64,000 nt of DNA from positions 27,221,253 to 27,285,252 of the forward strand of contig OX377203.1 in assembly GCA_947396885.1 (NCBI GenBank). The letters are read 5' to 3'. Each line of letters begins with the position of its first letter. The stretch's first letter is position 1. Source of the DNA: Heligmosomoides polygyrus polygyrus (lineage: Eukaryota > Nematoda > Chromadorea > Rhabditida > Heligmosomidae). Under the pieces are notes generated by a model. That model was given only the letters and a program-made list of their open reading frames with translations, did no database searches and was not told the origin of the DNA. This document shows positions 12,701 to 24,401 of this stretch, in pieces. A program made the position numbers and the translations under genes.

Positions 12701-14185
12701 GATATTACGTTTATTCGGCTCAAGCTTCGGCGACCTCACCTCTGTCAGCGCCTGAGAAAGTCGAAAAACCGCTTACGAAACTGTTCTGCCAAAGCACGAT
12801 TCCATTCTACAGAGCACTGAGGGTAAAATGTTGTATAGGAAGACAGCTTCATAAATGTTTTCAGACTCTTGCAGGCCCTGCCAAAGCCGCCGAAACATAG
12901 GCCGAACTATTAAGCTCTACAAGACAACATCGGTCTAAAGTCAATACGCCAAGATTTATTGAAAGTCGAATTTGGACAAATGACATTCGGAACAGTCAGA
13001 GGTTTTTTCAACTCTATAAACATGATTCCCGCAAAATATCTCCATTTCTTATTTCTTCCACATAAATTGAAAAAATATCCCTCCTCCAAGGGCGGGCTCT
13101 TAGTTCGGCAACATCAACGGCATTGTAGGGTAAACAGCTACTTATGCGGTGACGAAGAGGCCCCGTTTTCGGCTGGTTTATGATCCTCGCGAGTGCGTTT
13201 ATTACCTTCGGAATGATCCGCGCTCGTACCACCCCATTACCACTAGTAGGTTCATCACACACTCACACACACAGAGACGGATCCTCTCGTTCTCTACAGT
13301 ACTCTCTGGTATCCCTTAGTCTGTGCTCGTATTTCTGCTTTGATTTTTTTAACCCCCACACCCTTCCCATTCTATAGACGTCTTCTAACGAAATAACGCG
13401 GTGAAAGATATTCGTTTTTAAAGCTAAAATTTTAATGATTTCTATTTCCCTGTTAGTATTCATTATTTCTGTATAAAAACAAGATCCTTTTCTTAAACGA
13501 AAAATTGGTTTTGTCCAAACTGTCGAATTCAGGTTGTTTTCACTGCTGAAATAATATTTCAGACCCTGCATCAGACTTTTAATTTTTAGATGAAGCCCAG
13601 TTAACAATAGATAGGCACAGTAAAGAAAAAAGCGAGATATGAATTCTATTTTGTTGGAGGTGTAAAGTGCGGATGGTAATTCCACCTCGCGCTAAACATT
13701 TGAGCGTAATATAACATTTTTATATTACCTCATAAACCGTACAACTCACGCTCTGGTTGACAAGAAAAATGCTCCGCTTTCAGAAGTTATATCTCTCGCA
13801 GCGGTAAGATTTTCAGTAAGTTTTTACACAAACCCGATTGCAATAGGCGATGCGAATTGTTAGCGAAAAGTATAGAAAGCTAAAGTTTACTACTTACCGT
13901 AGATTATTTGCATAGAACATTAAACTGTAAGCATGTGCCGCACATTGTAAAAAGACGACAACCGGTCCTACCATACTTTTAGGAGCTCTTATGTTGCCCA
14001 GATGGGAGTGTTTAGTGAAGAACCTTTCAAAAGTATCCGATTAGACTTTGGCTCTATTTTAATGTAAAGAAAAACTAAGGCTGTTTCTGTTGTCGTCGTA
14101 GCTAACTACTGATCGAGGACGAAGAACCCAGGAGTGATCAGCATTACCTAGTAGAGCTATCTGCCCAAGGCACTTCAACAACGCT

Positions 14186-14638
14186 GTGACTTTGGGCTGT
14201 ATATACGAATTTACGAAGGCTGAAACAAAGACAAGACCTCTGTCTGAAGGTTCTAAACAACGTTTTGTCAGTATTGAGGTTTGTAGAAGCAGAAGCAGCA
14301 GCTTACCTCAGGAAAAGGTTCACACTCGAACTAGAAACTGCTGCATTTGCCTCACATTTGCCACACATCACACTTTTGACGTCAAAGGCATTCAGGAATT
14401 GCATTGCCTTAAAAATCTGAGATGCTGTGCTGTGCATTATATGGGAAGAATTCGAAGTCAGGTTTCACATTCATGGTTTCCTAATGAAGAAGCTTCAGCA
14501 CTTTCACAAAAAAAACGTGCTGTGAGAGCAAGATTGGAAATACATGAAGTGACAAGGAAAATCCTGCATTTGGAGTTGGGCCAGTTTTTATGTAACCTTT
14601 CGGAAAGGGGCCCAAACGACTGGTCGCACAAGAACTAA
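14186..14638 (+). CDS. Unrecognised 150-codon open frame
   Basis: A 150-codon plus-strand frame ends in TAA at 14638. It contains several cysteines (CCICLTF, LKNLRCCAVHY) followed by a basic stretch (QKKRAVRARLEIHEVTRK). The spacing does not match a zinc-finger or THAP pattern that I can defend. I found no convincing splice acceptor at its start. It may be an exon, a gene relic or chance. Confidence 0.2.
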   Translation: MTLGCIYEFTKAETKTRPLSEGSKQRFVSIEVCRSRSSSLPQEKVHTRTRNCCICLTFATHHTFDVKGIQELHCLKNLRCCAVHYMGRIRSQVSHSWFPNEEASALSQKKRAVRARLEIHEVTRKILHLELGQFLCNLSERGPNDWSHKN

Positions 14639-15367
14639 GAGTCCCTGCCACCCATAGGCTTCACACTCAACTGCCTTGTCTCCAAATATTTTTTCTGTTT
14701 ATGCTAGGATAATGTGTGATTGCAGTTAGGATCGATTACAAAAAATGAAAAAATCATCCTGGCTGAGGACCTTCAAACCACAGCGGATGGTTTCCAATTG
14801 TATGGAAATCAGACAATAAAAAATCACTACATGCAACCTTGTAATTAAGCCTCATATGGTCTGAATCGAGCAGCTACAAGCCAAAACCTTTTTCCTTATT
14901 TTTACAGCTGCTACGGTTGCAGGTGCTTTGTTTTCCTTTCGGCCAAGTTATACTTTATGAGGTTAGATGTGAATGTCTGCTTCAGAAATGTAGTTCAAAT
15001 TCAAAGGTGTTAAGAATTTTTCAAAACCACATATGAATAGAGTAAGCAATATTCTTGGTTCTAAGAAATATAAAATATTAAGCTGCAGGATAGAGACGAC
15101 AATTTTGAGCGCTTTTATATTAATAACGTGGATTGACCATAGGAGTCTATCAGTCACTCATAATTCTTGTACGACATCATTCAACAATTCCTACAGTTGC
15201 CTTTATGGAGAGTAAACTTTACTGTCGCAAAATCCATGCGTTGCTTTTGGATAATCATAGGAGATGATGTGTTAACTAACCATAAGTATATCATTTCACC
15301 GATGGTCCGATTCAAGTGAGAGTGCTTGATAGGGTTTTTGAGAGTCGTTTAGTTTGGCATCGTGCAT

Positions 15368-15803
15368 TCAATCCTGAGTTTGGATCGTGACTGGCTGCGA
15401 AGGTGAAGATGCTCGTGGCGTGCCAGCTGCCATGCCTCTGCTTGCGCGAGCTTGAGCGAGCTGTTGTTGTCGGTCTACGTTAAAAAATCCTCCGTGCATT
15501 TGCTTCGCTGATGGTTGTGGGACGATCGGCCATGCCGTATAGCCTGTAGAGCAGGTGCTGATGATTTCGGTCGATCTGTGACACCATAGGCTCCTTCCCA
15601 TAACGGACCTTTTGCAAAGTGCTGGTCGTTTCCGCCGAACCGAAACCCATTGGTCTATTCGCCTCTCCAGAAGCATGTGGAGCCGATGGAGGGATCAGAA
15701 CTCTGTCTGCTACGACGTAGACCCCTTTTATGACAGGCACTTTGGAGGAACCCCTCTCTCCAGACCTGAGCGGGCCTTGAGTCGGTCGCTTTATCTATTT
15801 TGA
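15368..15803 (-). pseudogene. Terminal exon with a homopolymer frameshift, unrecognised
   Basis: On the minus strand an open frame with good codon use runs from about 15780 to 15480 (containing VPVIKGVYVVADRVLIPPSA and MVSQIDRNHQHLLYRLYGMA). It stops just after a run of six T. One base less in that run would join it directly to a second frame (FNVDRQQQLAQARASRGMAA and on to VTIQTQD) that ends with TGA at about 15368. An acceptor (CCCGCTCAG) lies upstream near 15770. I read this as one last exon split by a one-base indel, either an assembly error in the homopolymer or a recent inactivation. The composition, with a Q/A/S/P-rich tail, suggests a nuclear protein, but I do not recognise it. Confidence 0.4.
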
Positions 15804-16559
15804 CGAAAGTCTGCGCTGATGATCTGCCGCGCCGTCTGGTTTATTCGCGCTTTCAGCACATAATGCTATAATGGATAATCTATATGACGTAGCTAGTAGC
15901 TTTTGAATAGTGTGACTAATAAATGGTTCATAAAGGTATAGTTGCCCTCTAGTTTGGCTAATTAGCAGAGAGATTTAAACTTAATAAGATTTTTTTGCTT
16001 TCACAGGAACTCTGCGCAAAATGCGTATTTCACAACTGTCACTGTTTGTTAGTTGGTTCTTAAAAGTTGTTGATTTTCCCAATCATATGGAATAGTTCTA
16101 GGTGAACTATTTTCAATCAAGGAATATCTTTGACAGTAAAGACTATCGCAGAATTTGTGCCAAAAGCCTAGCTGGCAGCCTGAATCTATTTGCAGCGCAC
16201 GTCTGCATGATGGTCTCCACGGTATGTTAGATATAACTGTATGAAGCAAACCTAGTTCTATTAAACCTTTATAAATGTCATGGTTTTCTGTTTAAAATTT
16301 TATATTTGAAGCTTTACTACCTTCAAAATTTTGCTGTTCAGAATTTGAATTAACTGCTGCTGCTCCATTAATAACGCTTCCTCAAACCATCAGTAGGAAA
16401 CTAATCGTCTTCAGAGGTGGGGCAAGCTAACTGTAAAGCATTCCAGTTCGTCATCGGGACGACGATTTGTTCCTAATGATTTCCTATCTCGCGTGTTCTC
16501 GAACGCAGTAAACGATCTCATCAAGGGGACATTTGCTGGCACGCGCTGCTCGTGCTGGC

Positions 16560-17050
16560 TTACATCTTCTTCAGAAGCCACCCTCCTGGTCGGCTGCTCC
16601 AACATCTGCCTCGTTCGTCTTCCAGACCCAGGCACCACATTGTGACTTCGTGTAGGATGTGGCGCAATTTGCAAACGTGTCGTCGTGGCTCTCGGGTGGC
16701 CGTAATGCTATTCATAATCCTTTTTTCACGACGCAATCTCCTCTGGAGAGACACGTTCATGAGCGGTCGGTCGGTGTCGGCGGCGGCACGCCTTTCATGT
16801 CGGTTCTTTCGAAAAATCTCCTCAAATTGGCGCCCCAAATATTCGGCCGAGTCGGCTGACGAGAAGAACACGACCACTTTTTTCTGACGATGGTCCACGC
16901 CACGTTGTTGACGATGAACAGGTTCGGGCGATGATTCTGAATCGGCTTCTCATACCTCAGCCGCAGCTCCCGGAAAGAGAGCGACAGCGTCATCGTCGTC
17001 GTCGTCGTCGTCGAGTGTGCCTTTTTTCGAACCGCATACGCATCTCTCAT
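16560..17050 (-). pseudogene. Coding-like region, possibly MATH-related, frameshifted
   Basis: Two minus-strand frames overlap near 16880. The upstream one reads FRELRLRYEKPIQNHRP then LFIVNNVAWTIV; the downstream one reads VVVFFSSADSAEYLGRQFEE. They would join with a one-base shift in an A run. The order, a strand ending in WTI and then a VxVFFxxADS-type strand, recalls MATH domains, but that is a weak resemblance. A GTC trinucleotide run at about 16995-17016 encodes the threonine run upstream. No clear splice sites were assigned. Confidence 0.22.
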
Positions 17051-18381
17051 CGTTTAGTTTAATGTTTGGGACGTGAAGAGCTGTTTATCATTGGGAATTG
17101 GCTCGCATGTCCGCCTCACCTGCGATTCCGCAAATTTACGACACGCACACACATACTCTTCTCCAACACAGCGGCGCAGCTACCGTAGTGGTTCGACGGT
17201 GCCAAACTCGCCGCGAGCAAACAAGCGCTGAAGCAGCGCAAATCCCCTCGCTCGGGGTCCAGAGCTGCACGTAGTTCGTGGTAAACGCGCTTAGGCCCAT
17301 GGGCACTGTCGCTTAAGGCGTATGAAGAAAACGTTGAAGAAGCTGCTCACGGCACGGTTAACTGCCCTTTCGGTTAGCCCTAACCATCTTCCACTGGTCT
17401 TTCTACCAATGGGTCAACCATAAAAATTGTCACCAATTTATATTAATGTTCTCAGGTGACGTGGAAGTAAGGCGCTTGGTTCCTAGACACACTTTTGCTG
17501 GTGGCTCCCTGATGCTTCGCAGTGAATTACAGGGAATGGTGAAAGCAACGCTCATGAAAAGATGCGCCATTTACCAACTGTAATCCGGAGAGCATTTCGA
17601 AGAAGCCACTCCTCCGATACACATTGAAGCCAAGAATACAAATACATGAAAGCGCGAATAATGGTTCACGACCAAACATAAGAGCGGAGGACGTGAGTAG
17701 GTGTACCCGTACCTCCTGGTTTGGTGCTTCCCATCCTTTGTTCATCGGAAGCACGAGAAGTCGGAAATGCAGCAAATTGAAGAAAAAGCAACTAATTTGG
17801 CGTCTTCTCGCAACAGCATGAACCATTGGCATCTCCAATATACTCAAAGACGTAACGTAACCACATAGTTTCCGCCTTGCTACCAGAAATGTGTACGCTA
17901 TGTAGTCGTTACAAATAGGCAAAAAACCTGTAAGAACAAAGGCTTGTCTCGTTTCTAATTTAAGGTATTGGGTAGGTTATGGAAGCAGCTTAGCTTCGCC
18001 TCTAATCTTCAATCGCTTCGTACTCCCTATTCTCCTGTAGTGTATCCTGCGGTCCTCTCTAAAGGCCCATCGAGCTAGCATTCTCGTTCCTTCATAATTG
18101 CAAGTCTCTATCGAACGGTATCCAGCCTGTTCAGTCGTTGGGATAGGCACGTGTGGAAATTACTGTTTTGTTCGTGAAAACTTCAAACGCTTGTAGTGTT
18201 TCTAAGCGGTTCAGTTTTCAAGTCATAAGGTGGCTGATTAGTTCTCAGAAGCATGTATTTCAACTTTGATGACCTTGTATTGGTTTTTGGGCGCATATTG
18301 GTTTCTGTTGTCGCAGAGTGAAGGACTATGTATTTTTATTTAACCTTTGTATTTTTATATATAAATAAATATAAATAAATA

Positions 18382-18671
18382 ATAAAGGATAAAGGACGGC
18401 GTTACTCAATCCCTTCTGGGATGCGCCAGCGCATTCTACTTCTACGGGATGTCGTGGAGGCGACATGAATGCGTATTTGGCCATACAATGACTTGCGGTG
18501 GCCAGCCGATAAACAAGTCAGCGCTCTATCCTTCCCAGACAAGTCTGGTACCAATTCACCGACCCCGGAGGGGTGGAAGCTTGGTTGGCCTGGGCGGGAA
18601 CTCCGAACCAGGAACCTGGTATCGGGTGCACGCGACAGTCGCGCCTCCTCCGACTGCGCTACACGCGCCCG
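18382..18671 (-). mobile_element. tRNA-derived SINE, copy 1
   Basis: This is a 290-bp copy of a dispersed repeat that reads on the minus strand. Near its 5' end it has an A-box-like TAGCGCAGTCGG (plus 18650-18661) and a B-box-like GGTTCGGAGTTCC (plus 18597-18609), as expected of an internal RNA polymerase III promoter. Its 3' end is GCCGTCCTTTATCC with a short CTTTAT tail. It is flanked by the 14-bp direct repeat AATATAAATAAATA at 18368-18381 and 18672-18685, a likely target duplication, although the local DNA is itself TAAA-rich. Confidence 0.75.
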
Positions 18672-19339
18672 AATATAAATAAATATTTAAATATAAATAA
18701 ATAAATAAATAAATAAATATAGATAGGGTATAGAATTGTACCTGGGTAAAGTAAATAAAAGCTAAATAAACATAGACAAGACAAGGAAGTCTGCTACACA
18801 ACTGCCTGTTGTATGAATTCCCAGCAAACTTGGATTTTCCTCTAAAGTCATAAGGCTATGTGGTCGTACTAAAAACGAAAATGTACGATTTTCTATTAAG
18901 CATTTGAATATTATGAAGGCGAAACAGGACGAAACCCCTCCGCGCTCAAAACTAGCTTGCGGATGGTGCGAACAGGGTTACCACATCGAGGCATAAGATT
19001 GCGCAGACAGCATTTCCACGTCTAAAATTCTTTGAAATTTTAGCTACGCGTTTTCTAAGAGTGGCCAGGTTCAGTAATGGCAGCGACATTGGGAGCCAAT
19101 TTCGAGCGGGGATTGCTTCCATCTGTTTCACGGTCAGCGTTCAAAGGCCTCGCAGAAAAATGTAAAAAGACGTCAAGTACGTTAAGGCATGAACACTTTG
19201 TAACACTAGAGGAAAACCTACGTGTGTTCTGACTGCTTAAAACAGGCGGCTGTGTAAGAGACTCAATAAAGACTTGCACGCTAAGAACTTTTATTATCTT
19301 TAATACCAAACACATGATTTTCTAGCTAACGTGACTCAC

Positions 19340-19706
19340 CATTTCTACCATTTGTGTGAGTTCTCCAACAGTGGTGCTCCAGTTTTTGAAGATTCTTAAT
19401 GGGATCGTTTGTGGCATGCGTTACGGCAGCGTCAGTGGTGCTTTCAGGTGAGCACAGCTGTCGACTTGCCAATGTATTCGTGTTCTGAGTTCCTGTCCAG
19501 CTTTGCAGTCTCGGCCAGCATAGAAACCTTAACTTCACTGGGCTATTGACGTTTTTGCGATGCTGCTTATGACTGCCGGTTTCGTGTGTCGAAACCTGTG
19601 GAGGCTGGTTCATGTTCAGGGTGCTGTGATCGTTTCGAAGCAGAGAAATACTGATGACTGAGCGATCTAAGCAATCCTCAAGTGTAGTCGCACTCACTGA
19701 TTTCGT
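19340..19706 (-). CDS. Candidate internal exon, unrecognised
   Basis: This 367-nt minus-strand stretch is open for 122 codons from an acceptor (CAATTTGTAG) to a donor (GTGAGTCACG). It starts in phase 0 with TKSVSATTLEDCLDRSV, passes STLNMNQPPQVSTHETGSHK and ends with LEHHCWRTHTNGRNG. Length and clean boundaries favour a real exon. Against it, an internal segment is also open and coding-like in another frame (EVKVSMLAETAKLDRN), so the exact exon could be smaller. No domain is recognisable. Confidence 0.35.
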
Positions 19707-20387
19707 CTACAAATTGCAGTGCTCTAGCAGGACCTGGAGCGGAACTCTCTGCTCACTGTTTGGCTTGCTACTTTTTTAGAAAGACGTATGCGTCGAAAAC
19801 GACTAATGGGTGCTGAAGAAATTGAAATATAAACCATCCCTAAGTTTGGGGCAATCCTCCTACACATGTAGATCCTTTTCGCTGTCCAATCCCTTTTCGG
19901 TTAAGGTTTAATGTATAAGATATTCACGGGGACAGAAGAACTGCTTACGACTTTATTTCGGCCTTGTCAGACCTTTCAAGCTTGCCAATGACCAGATTCG
20001 TCCACCGCTTACCGACCGGTAACGGTATATCGGTTATTGTATCTGTATCTCTGTGCCTCTGTATTTTTCTGTGTCACTCACTACGTAGGCCAATATGGTG
20101 AATCCGCCGTGAGATGATACCGGCGGTATCGCTGATGGATGTGGCCCCAGATCATGAATTCTGACATAATTTCAGAATTTAAGTTATAGAAGTAAGCCTT
20201 TCGTCGTACCTCTATGTCAGGAAAAGGAAAATCGTAAAGGGTTACACTGCATTCTCCCGGCAAAGCGGAAGGAAGGTGATTATCAGCGAAGCGGTTTGCG
20301 AACACCTTTCTTGGTGCGTTTGGTTCTACATATGTAATCCCGTTTTCATTTCATTACACACTACATCCAAAAAGGGTCAATAACGAC

Positions 20388-20597
20388 ATTAATGCGTTCA
20401 TGGAATGAATACCCAGGAGGGAATTGGATTCCTATTTGGCCTGGGAACGTTAGTGTTTTATCCTTCCCAGACAAGGCTGGCGCGAAGTTACCGATAGCGG
20501 AGGAGATAGGAGCGGCCTGGCGAGCCTGGACGATACCCGAACAAAGAACTTTCCATCGGAGTGCAGGCGATAGCCAGCTGCTGCTCAGACTGCGCTA
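20388..20597 (-). mobile_element. Degenerate SINE copy
   Basis: This is a diverged copy of the 290-bp SINE family. It is recognisable by TTTGGCC, TATCCTTCCCAGACAAG, GGCCTGG, and the 5' part CAGACTGCGCTAGCACG read on the plus strand. Insertions and deletions are frequent and no target duplication is visible. Confidence 0.5.
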
Positions 20598-21879
20598 GCA
20601 CGTACCACACTGTATATGTGTACACATTGCAGCGATTTCTTGAGAATTTCCATAGAAGACCATACAGAGTCGAGCACACTTTAAATGAAGACGATGTTCG
20701 CCTGCTTTTCCACGCAAGGCCCTAGTTGCGAGATGTCACGTTTGCGGGTTCTGCATCTGTGCCTGGTATATTATAAACTTTGAGGTTCACTCTTGTGATA
20801 AATTTTGCCAGATACTGATGGGAAAGGTGATAAGGAGTCAAAGAGCTAAAGAACGTTGAAAACTGAATCACAGCGAGAGAAATCTTTGAAAAATTGCGAC
20901 TTTCGCAGCTAACCATCCTCGCATTCCTCAGGTTTAAAAGCGTTGCTTCACAACTGATGTCTTTGAAATGCACTTAACTGACTGGAGGGGGAACATTAGA
21001 GAGGGTCTTCGTGAAATATGCTCCAATTTCTTGGTCTGCTTCAACTTTAGAAACACTTCTCCAATGAGACCAGAATAAGCACCACAATGAAGCCCATCAT
21101 GAAGGGTATTAAATCTGCCATAACACTGTGTTCTTAACTGAACAGAGCCGTAACACTGAGATAATTGTCGCGGCTTTATTGGACCAGTTTTTGTTAATTG
21201 GCTTTAGAAACTATGGAATGAAATCAGCAGTTGCGAAATTCCTTCTGTGATATCCGAATTTTCTGAATTCTTCGAAAAACGATACGACTTGTTAGTCCGT
21301 TAGACATCGAAAAGGTTACAAAGTAACCAAAGAAAGGTCACGGGCACATGTCTGAACGAGAAAAATGAACACCACTGCTACAAGCTCCATCCTTCGAATA
21401 GAAGAAAAATGTACCGCTTCTGCATTGTCTCTGAATCTACCGAGTTAGGAGCCCGGAAAGTTTACTATGAAGGCGCAAAGTCTCACAACGCAATGGTTTC
21501 CAAACATCAATTATGCAAAGATTCCAAAATTAGGATTCATGCGCACGGTCAGGTGTTCGATTCTTTAATTTGGAGTGTTTTCTCTTCTTTCGGTATATTC
21601 TATCTTCGGAAAATGCGACTGCGCGCCTCCATGGTAAACTATCGGGGCCCTACCTCGGCAGATTCAAGGACCTCGCAAAAAGGGAGCATAGACTTTTACT
21701 ACATGAAAGCTTTAGATTCTCGCTGTGGTATAAAATTTCGTCGTTTTGGGAAAAAACTCTCCTAATAAGTAATAAAAGCCCAATTGGGTTGAGCTATAAG
21801 TGACAGAACGCTTATTTTGATTTTTGCTATTGTTGTCTTCAAGCATCTTAAACAACATATGACATAAATGGTGTCGCCT

Positions 21880-22250
21880 TACATTTTGCAAGGAAAGGAA
21901 GATTCAGAGAGTCAGGATGTTCTGCAACAATCCTTGACCGCACCTTTTCTTAGGGAAACTCCACAAGTTGCAAGATCTTAGCTGGTTAACCATCACACAT
22001 CCACCGTATTCTCCTGACATGAAGTTCATCTGGATTATCACCTTTTACACGTTTTGAAGCCGATCCCTTGTTGGTCAAATGCTGAAAAGGAGTACGTCAA
22101 AAGACCGTGCAAGAAATGCTTCTTTAGTTCATAGAAACTTCTGTAACAAAGCAGATCACCTAGAAAAGTTGGAAGACATGATCACCAAACTTAGTTAATT
22201 TGTTGATAGCGGCACGGCTACTTTTAGGTGGCACTGTACTGAATCTTTTC
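21880..22250 (+). mobile_element. Mariner transposase remnant (3' part)
   Basis: Plus-strand translation around 22000-22060 gives HPPYSPDM followed by a broken version of the PSDYHLF block, the signature near the third catalytic Asp of mariner transposases. It is preceded by KLQDL-like codons and followed by the usual C-terminal LLxFIE segment, but stops and frameshifts occur throughout. A second partial copy of the same C-terminal segment lies at about 22405-22490 (GCTGAAAAGGATTACGTCAA against GCTGAAAAGGAGTACGTCAA at 22080). Confidence 0.55.
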
Positions 22251-22556
22251 GAGTGTGACCCAGTTCGTTAGCATGATGCGGTTGACTGTTGTCGACCGAA
22301 GTTAAATACTAAGGATAAAGCGATGGGAAAACAACGGCTTCCCATTCCGTAGGACTCACTCCAATAGCGTGCAGTAGTAAGCCCAATAAAAGTGCATAGT
22401 AATCTAGGTCATATGCTGAAAAGGATTACGTCAACAGATCATGTAAGAAATGCTCCTTTAGTTGACATGAAGTTCTGTAATCTAGCAGTTCATATGCTGC
22501 TTCTCTAATTTCCTTTTCTTCCCTAACAGTTTCTTTACTGCTTTTTTGTCTTGCAG

Positions 22557-22734
22557 AAATTTTGATGCAGTACGATTTCGCTTTATGTACCCATGGCTTA
22601 ACATTCTTCCCCGCGAATACCTTCGATTAACAGAAATTGCTCTGAAATACATCCCTGAAGAGTTTAGCCTCACTCACATGAGTTTTCGTCATTTTCTTCA
22701 GTCAGCTCCGAATAAAAGTGACACGAAAGAATAG
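22557..22734 (+). CDS. Candidate terminal exon, unrecognised
   Basis: An excellent worm-type acceptor (long T/C tract, TTTTTTGTCTTGCAG) is followed by a 178-nt open frame ending in TAG at 22734. The peptide reads NFDAVRFRFMYPWLNILP, REYLRLTEIALKYIPEEF and SLTHMSFRHFLQSAPN. Codon use is coding-like and the sequence is compact and helical in character. No upstream exon of the same gene was located; the mariner remnant at 21880-22490 lies directly 5'. An AATAAA word at 22713 falls inside the frame. I do not recognise the family. Confidence 0.45.
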
Positions 22735-24231
22735 CTGTCTCGGTTTTAGGCCACAGCCTCATTGCCCACTGAAATCTAATCGTTAATTTACGACATTGAC
22801 GCTACCATGGAAAGACCTGATTAAGGCTATGAGTTAGATGAATGATGTAGAGAGAGTATACTAGAATTCACCTAGGTCTGGTCTACTCTCTGCGAAAAAA
22901 TCTTTCTTATTCACCGCCACCTATACTTCTCTAATGCAAAAACATTTATTTGTTTTTCACGACTAAACATTTCTTGATATACTTCGGCGACGCTGTGTTG
23001 ACGACCATGTCAGCCGTTATTACGGATAACGTGTTTAGCATGCCCTAAAAGTCTAACAGCGACCTAGGCGGAGTTCTTGATGTGGACAAGAGTGCACGGT
23101 GTCATTTCCATTTGCCGAGATTGAAGACGGTGACCATGTCACCATTCGCGGCCCGAAACGGTCACTTAAATTCCGATTACCACCAGAACAACTCGTCTAA
23201 AAACGCGAGGCGAACATTGGTCCAAAGCCGTGTTCCGTTCGTCTCCTCGTACAACGTCGCACGCGGCGACGACTTTGCGCGGGACCTCAGGGTTTTCGTC
23301 CCCTTCCTTCGGGCAAAACGCCGCGGTGCTATCCACAGTTTCGGCTGCGTTTGAGCCACATCTTGGGCCCTCCGAAAACTCGTCGTTACATATTTTTTCA
23401 AAAGCTTAATGGGGAGAAGAACGGTGGTTTCATTGATAATTTTGGAGACTGCCCGTTATCAACGCAGCGGCTGTGACCCCATGGCAATTCGTAGATGTAT
23501 ACTGCTGCCGTACTGTACCTGAGTAAGCTATTGTTTTAGAAGTCAACTGAAGATATTTGTTCTGACGATACACCAGGTGTACTTCTAGGAATCGCGATAG
23601 CTTCTCAATGCGGCGCCTGCATGTCAATTGCGTTTGTGCTGCTGTAGCAATACATGTGCACAAAAACATACAGCAACAAAAGTTTCTTCAGGGTTGGTGG
23701 TTAGCTACCTAACAACTGAACTTTCTTGCCATCCTGCCTAGAAGAGGAACGTTTAAGGTTGTTTGTAGTTGCTTTGTCTATACTGATAATTTGTTAGAAA
23801 CGTAGTTCGCAACAAAATAAAATAAAAGAAAACTGCCCTGGCGAACAAGGCTCCATCAACTTCTTAGTCCTATCTCACCTCTAATTCTCAACTCAGTCCC
23901 ACTGTTATAAACCAGAAAGGTGGTCAGGTAGCCTGGTGCTTCAGGAAGCTATTATTCAATGCAGGCTTATTCAGCTGCTGGCAGCAATCATATTCTGCTT
24001 CACACAGGATACGGTTTTGCCCACTAACCTTATAATAACTTAGAAATAGTTGTCTCTTCAGTTTTACTCTGTCCACGTATAAACTCTGCTACCTCTTGGA
24101 AAGCAGCCCTTAATTTCTGGGCGCGTTTATACAGTATTAGGTGAAAAGCAACATTTAGTTGCCACCGGGCAAATGTGTGCACGTGAAGACCACTAATTTG
24201 ACGTCGCCCCAAGCCTCTGATGTCTTACAGT

Positions 24232-24401
24232 GTTTTCTTTGCAGCGATGATTTTACACATACATTTGCACCTGATTCTATTGAGCGAGGAGGGGGGAGGT
24301 GGCTAAAAATCATCTGCTACCATGTGTTCTGCCTGAACCTAGTCGGCCAAAACCCGCCAAATGGTAGCTATATGAGAGCAAACATGCACAGGCATGCGTA
24401 G
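24232..24401 (+). CDS. Candidate terminal exon, unrecognised
   Basis: An acceptor of good quality (TTACAGTGTTTTCTTTGCAG) ends near 24245. It is followed by an open frame (SDDFTHTFAPDSIERGGG, RWLKIICYHVFCLNLVGQ) that stops at 24401. The frame also stays open upstream of the acceptor. Evidence is the acceptor plus about 50 codons. There is no recognised family and no linked exon. Confidence 0.28.

Noticed and set aside
18449..18801. Several open frames (peptides with PTPEGWK, SFPDKSGT) on both strands
   Set aside because: They recur wherever the SINE occurs (31828, 42409, 53473, 56619) and are shadows of the repeat, not a conserved protein.
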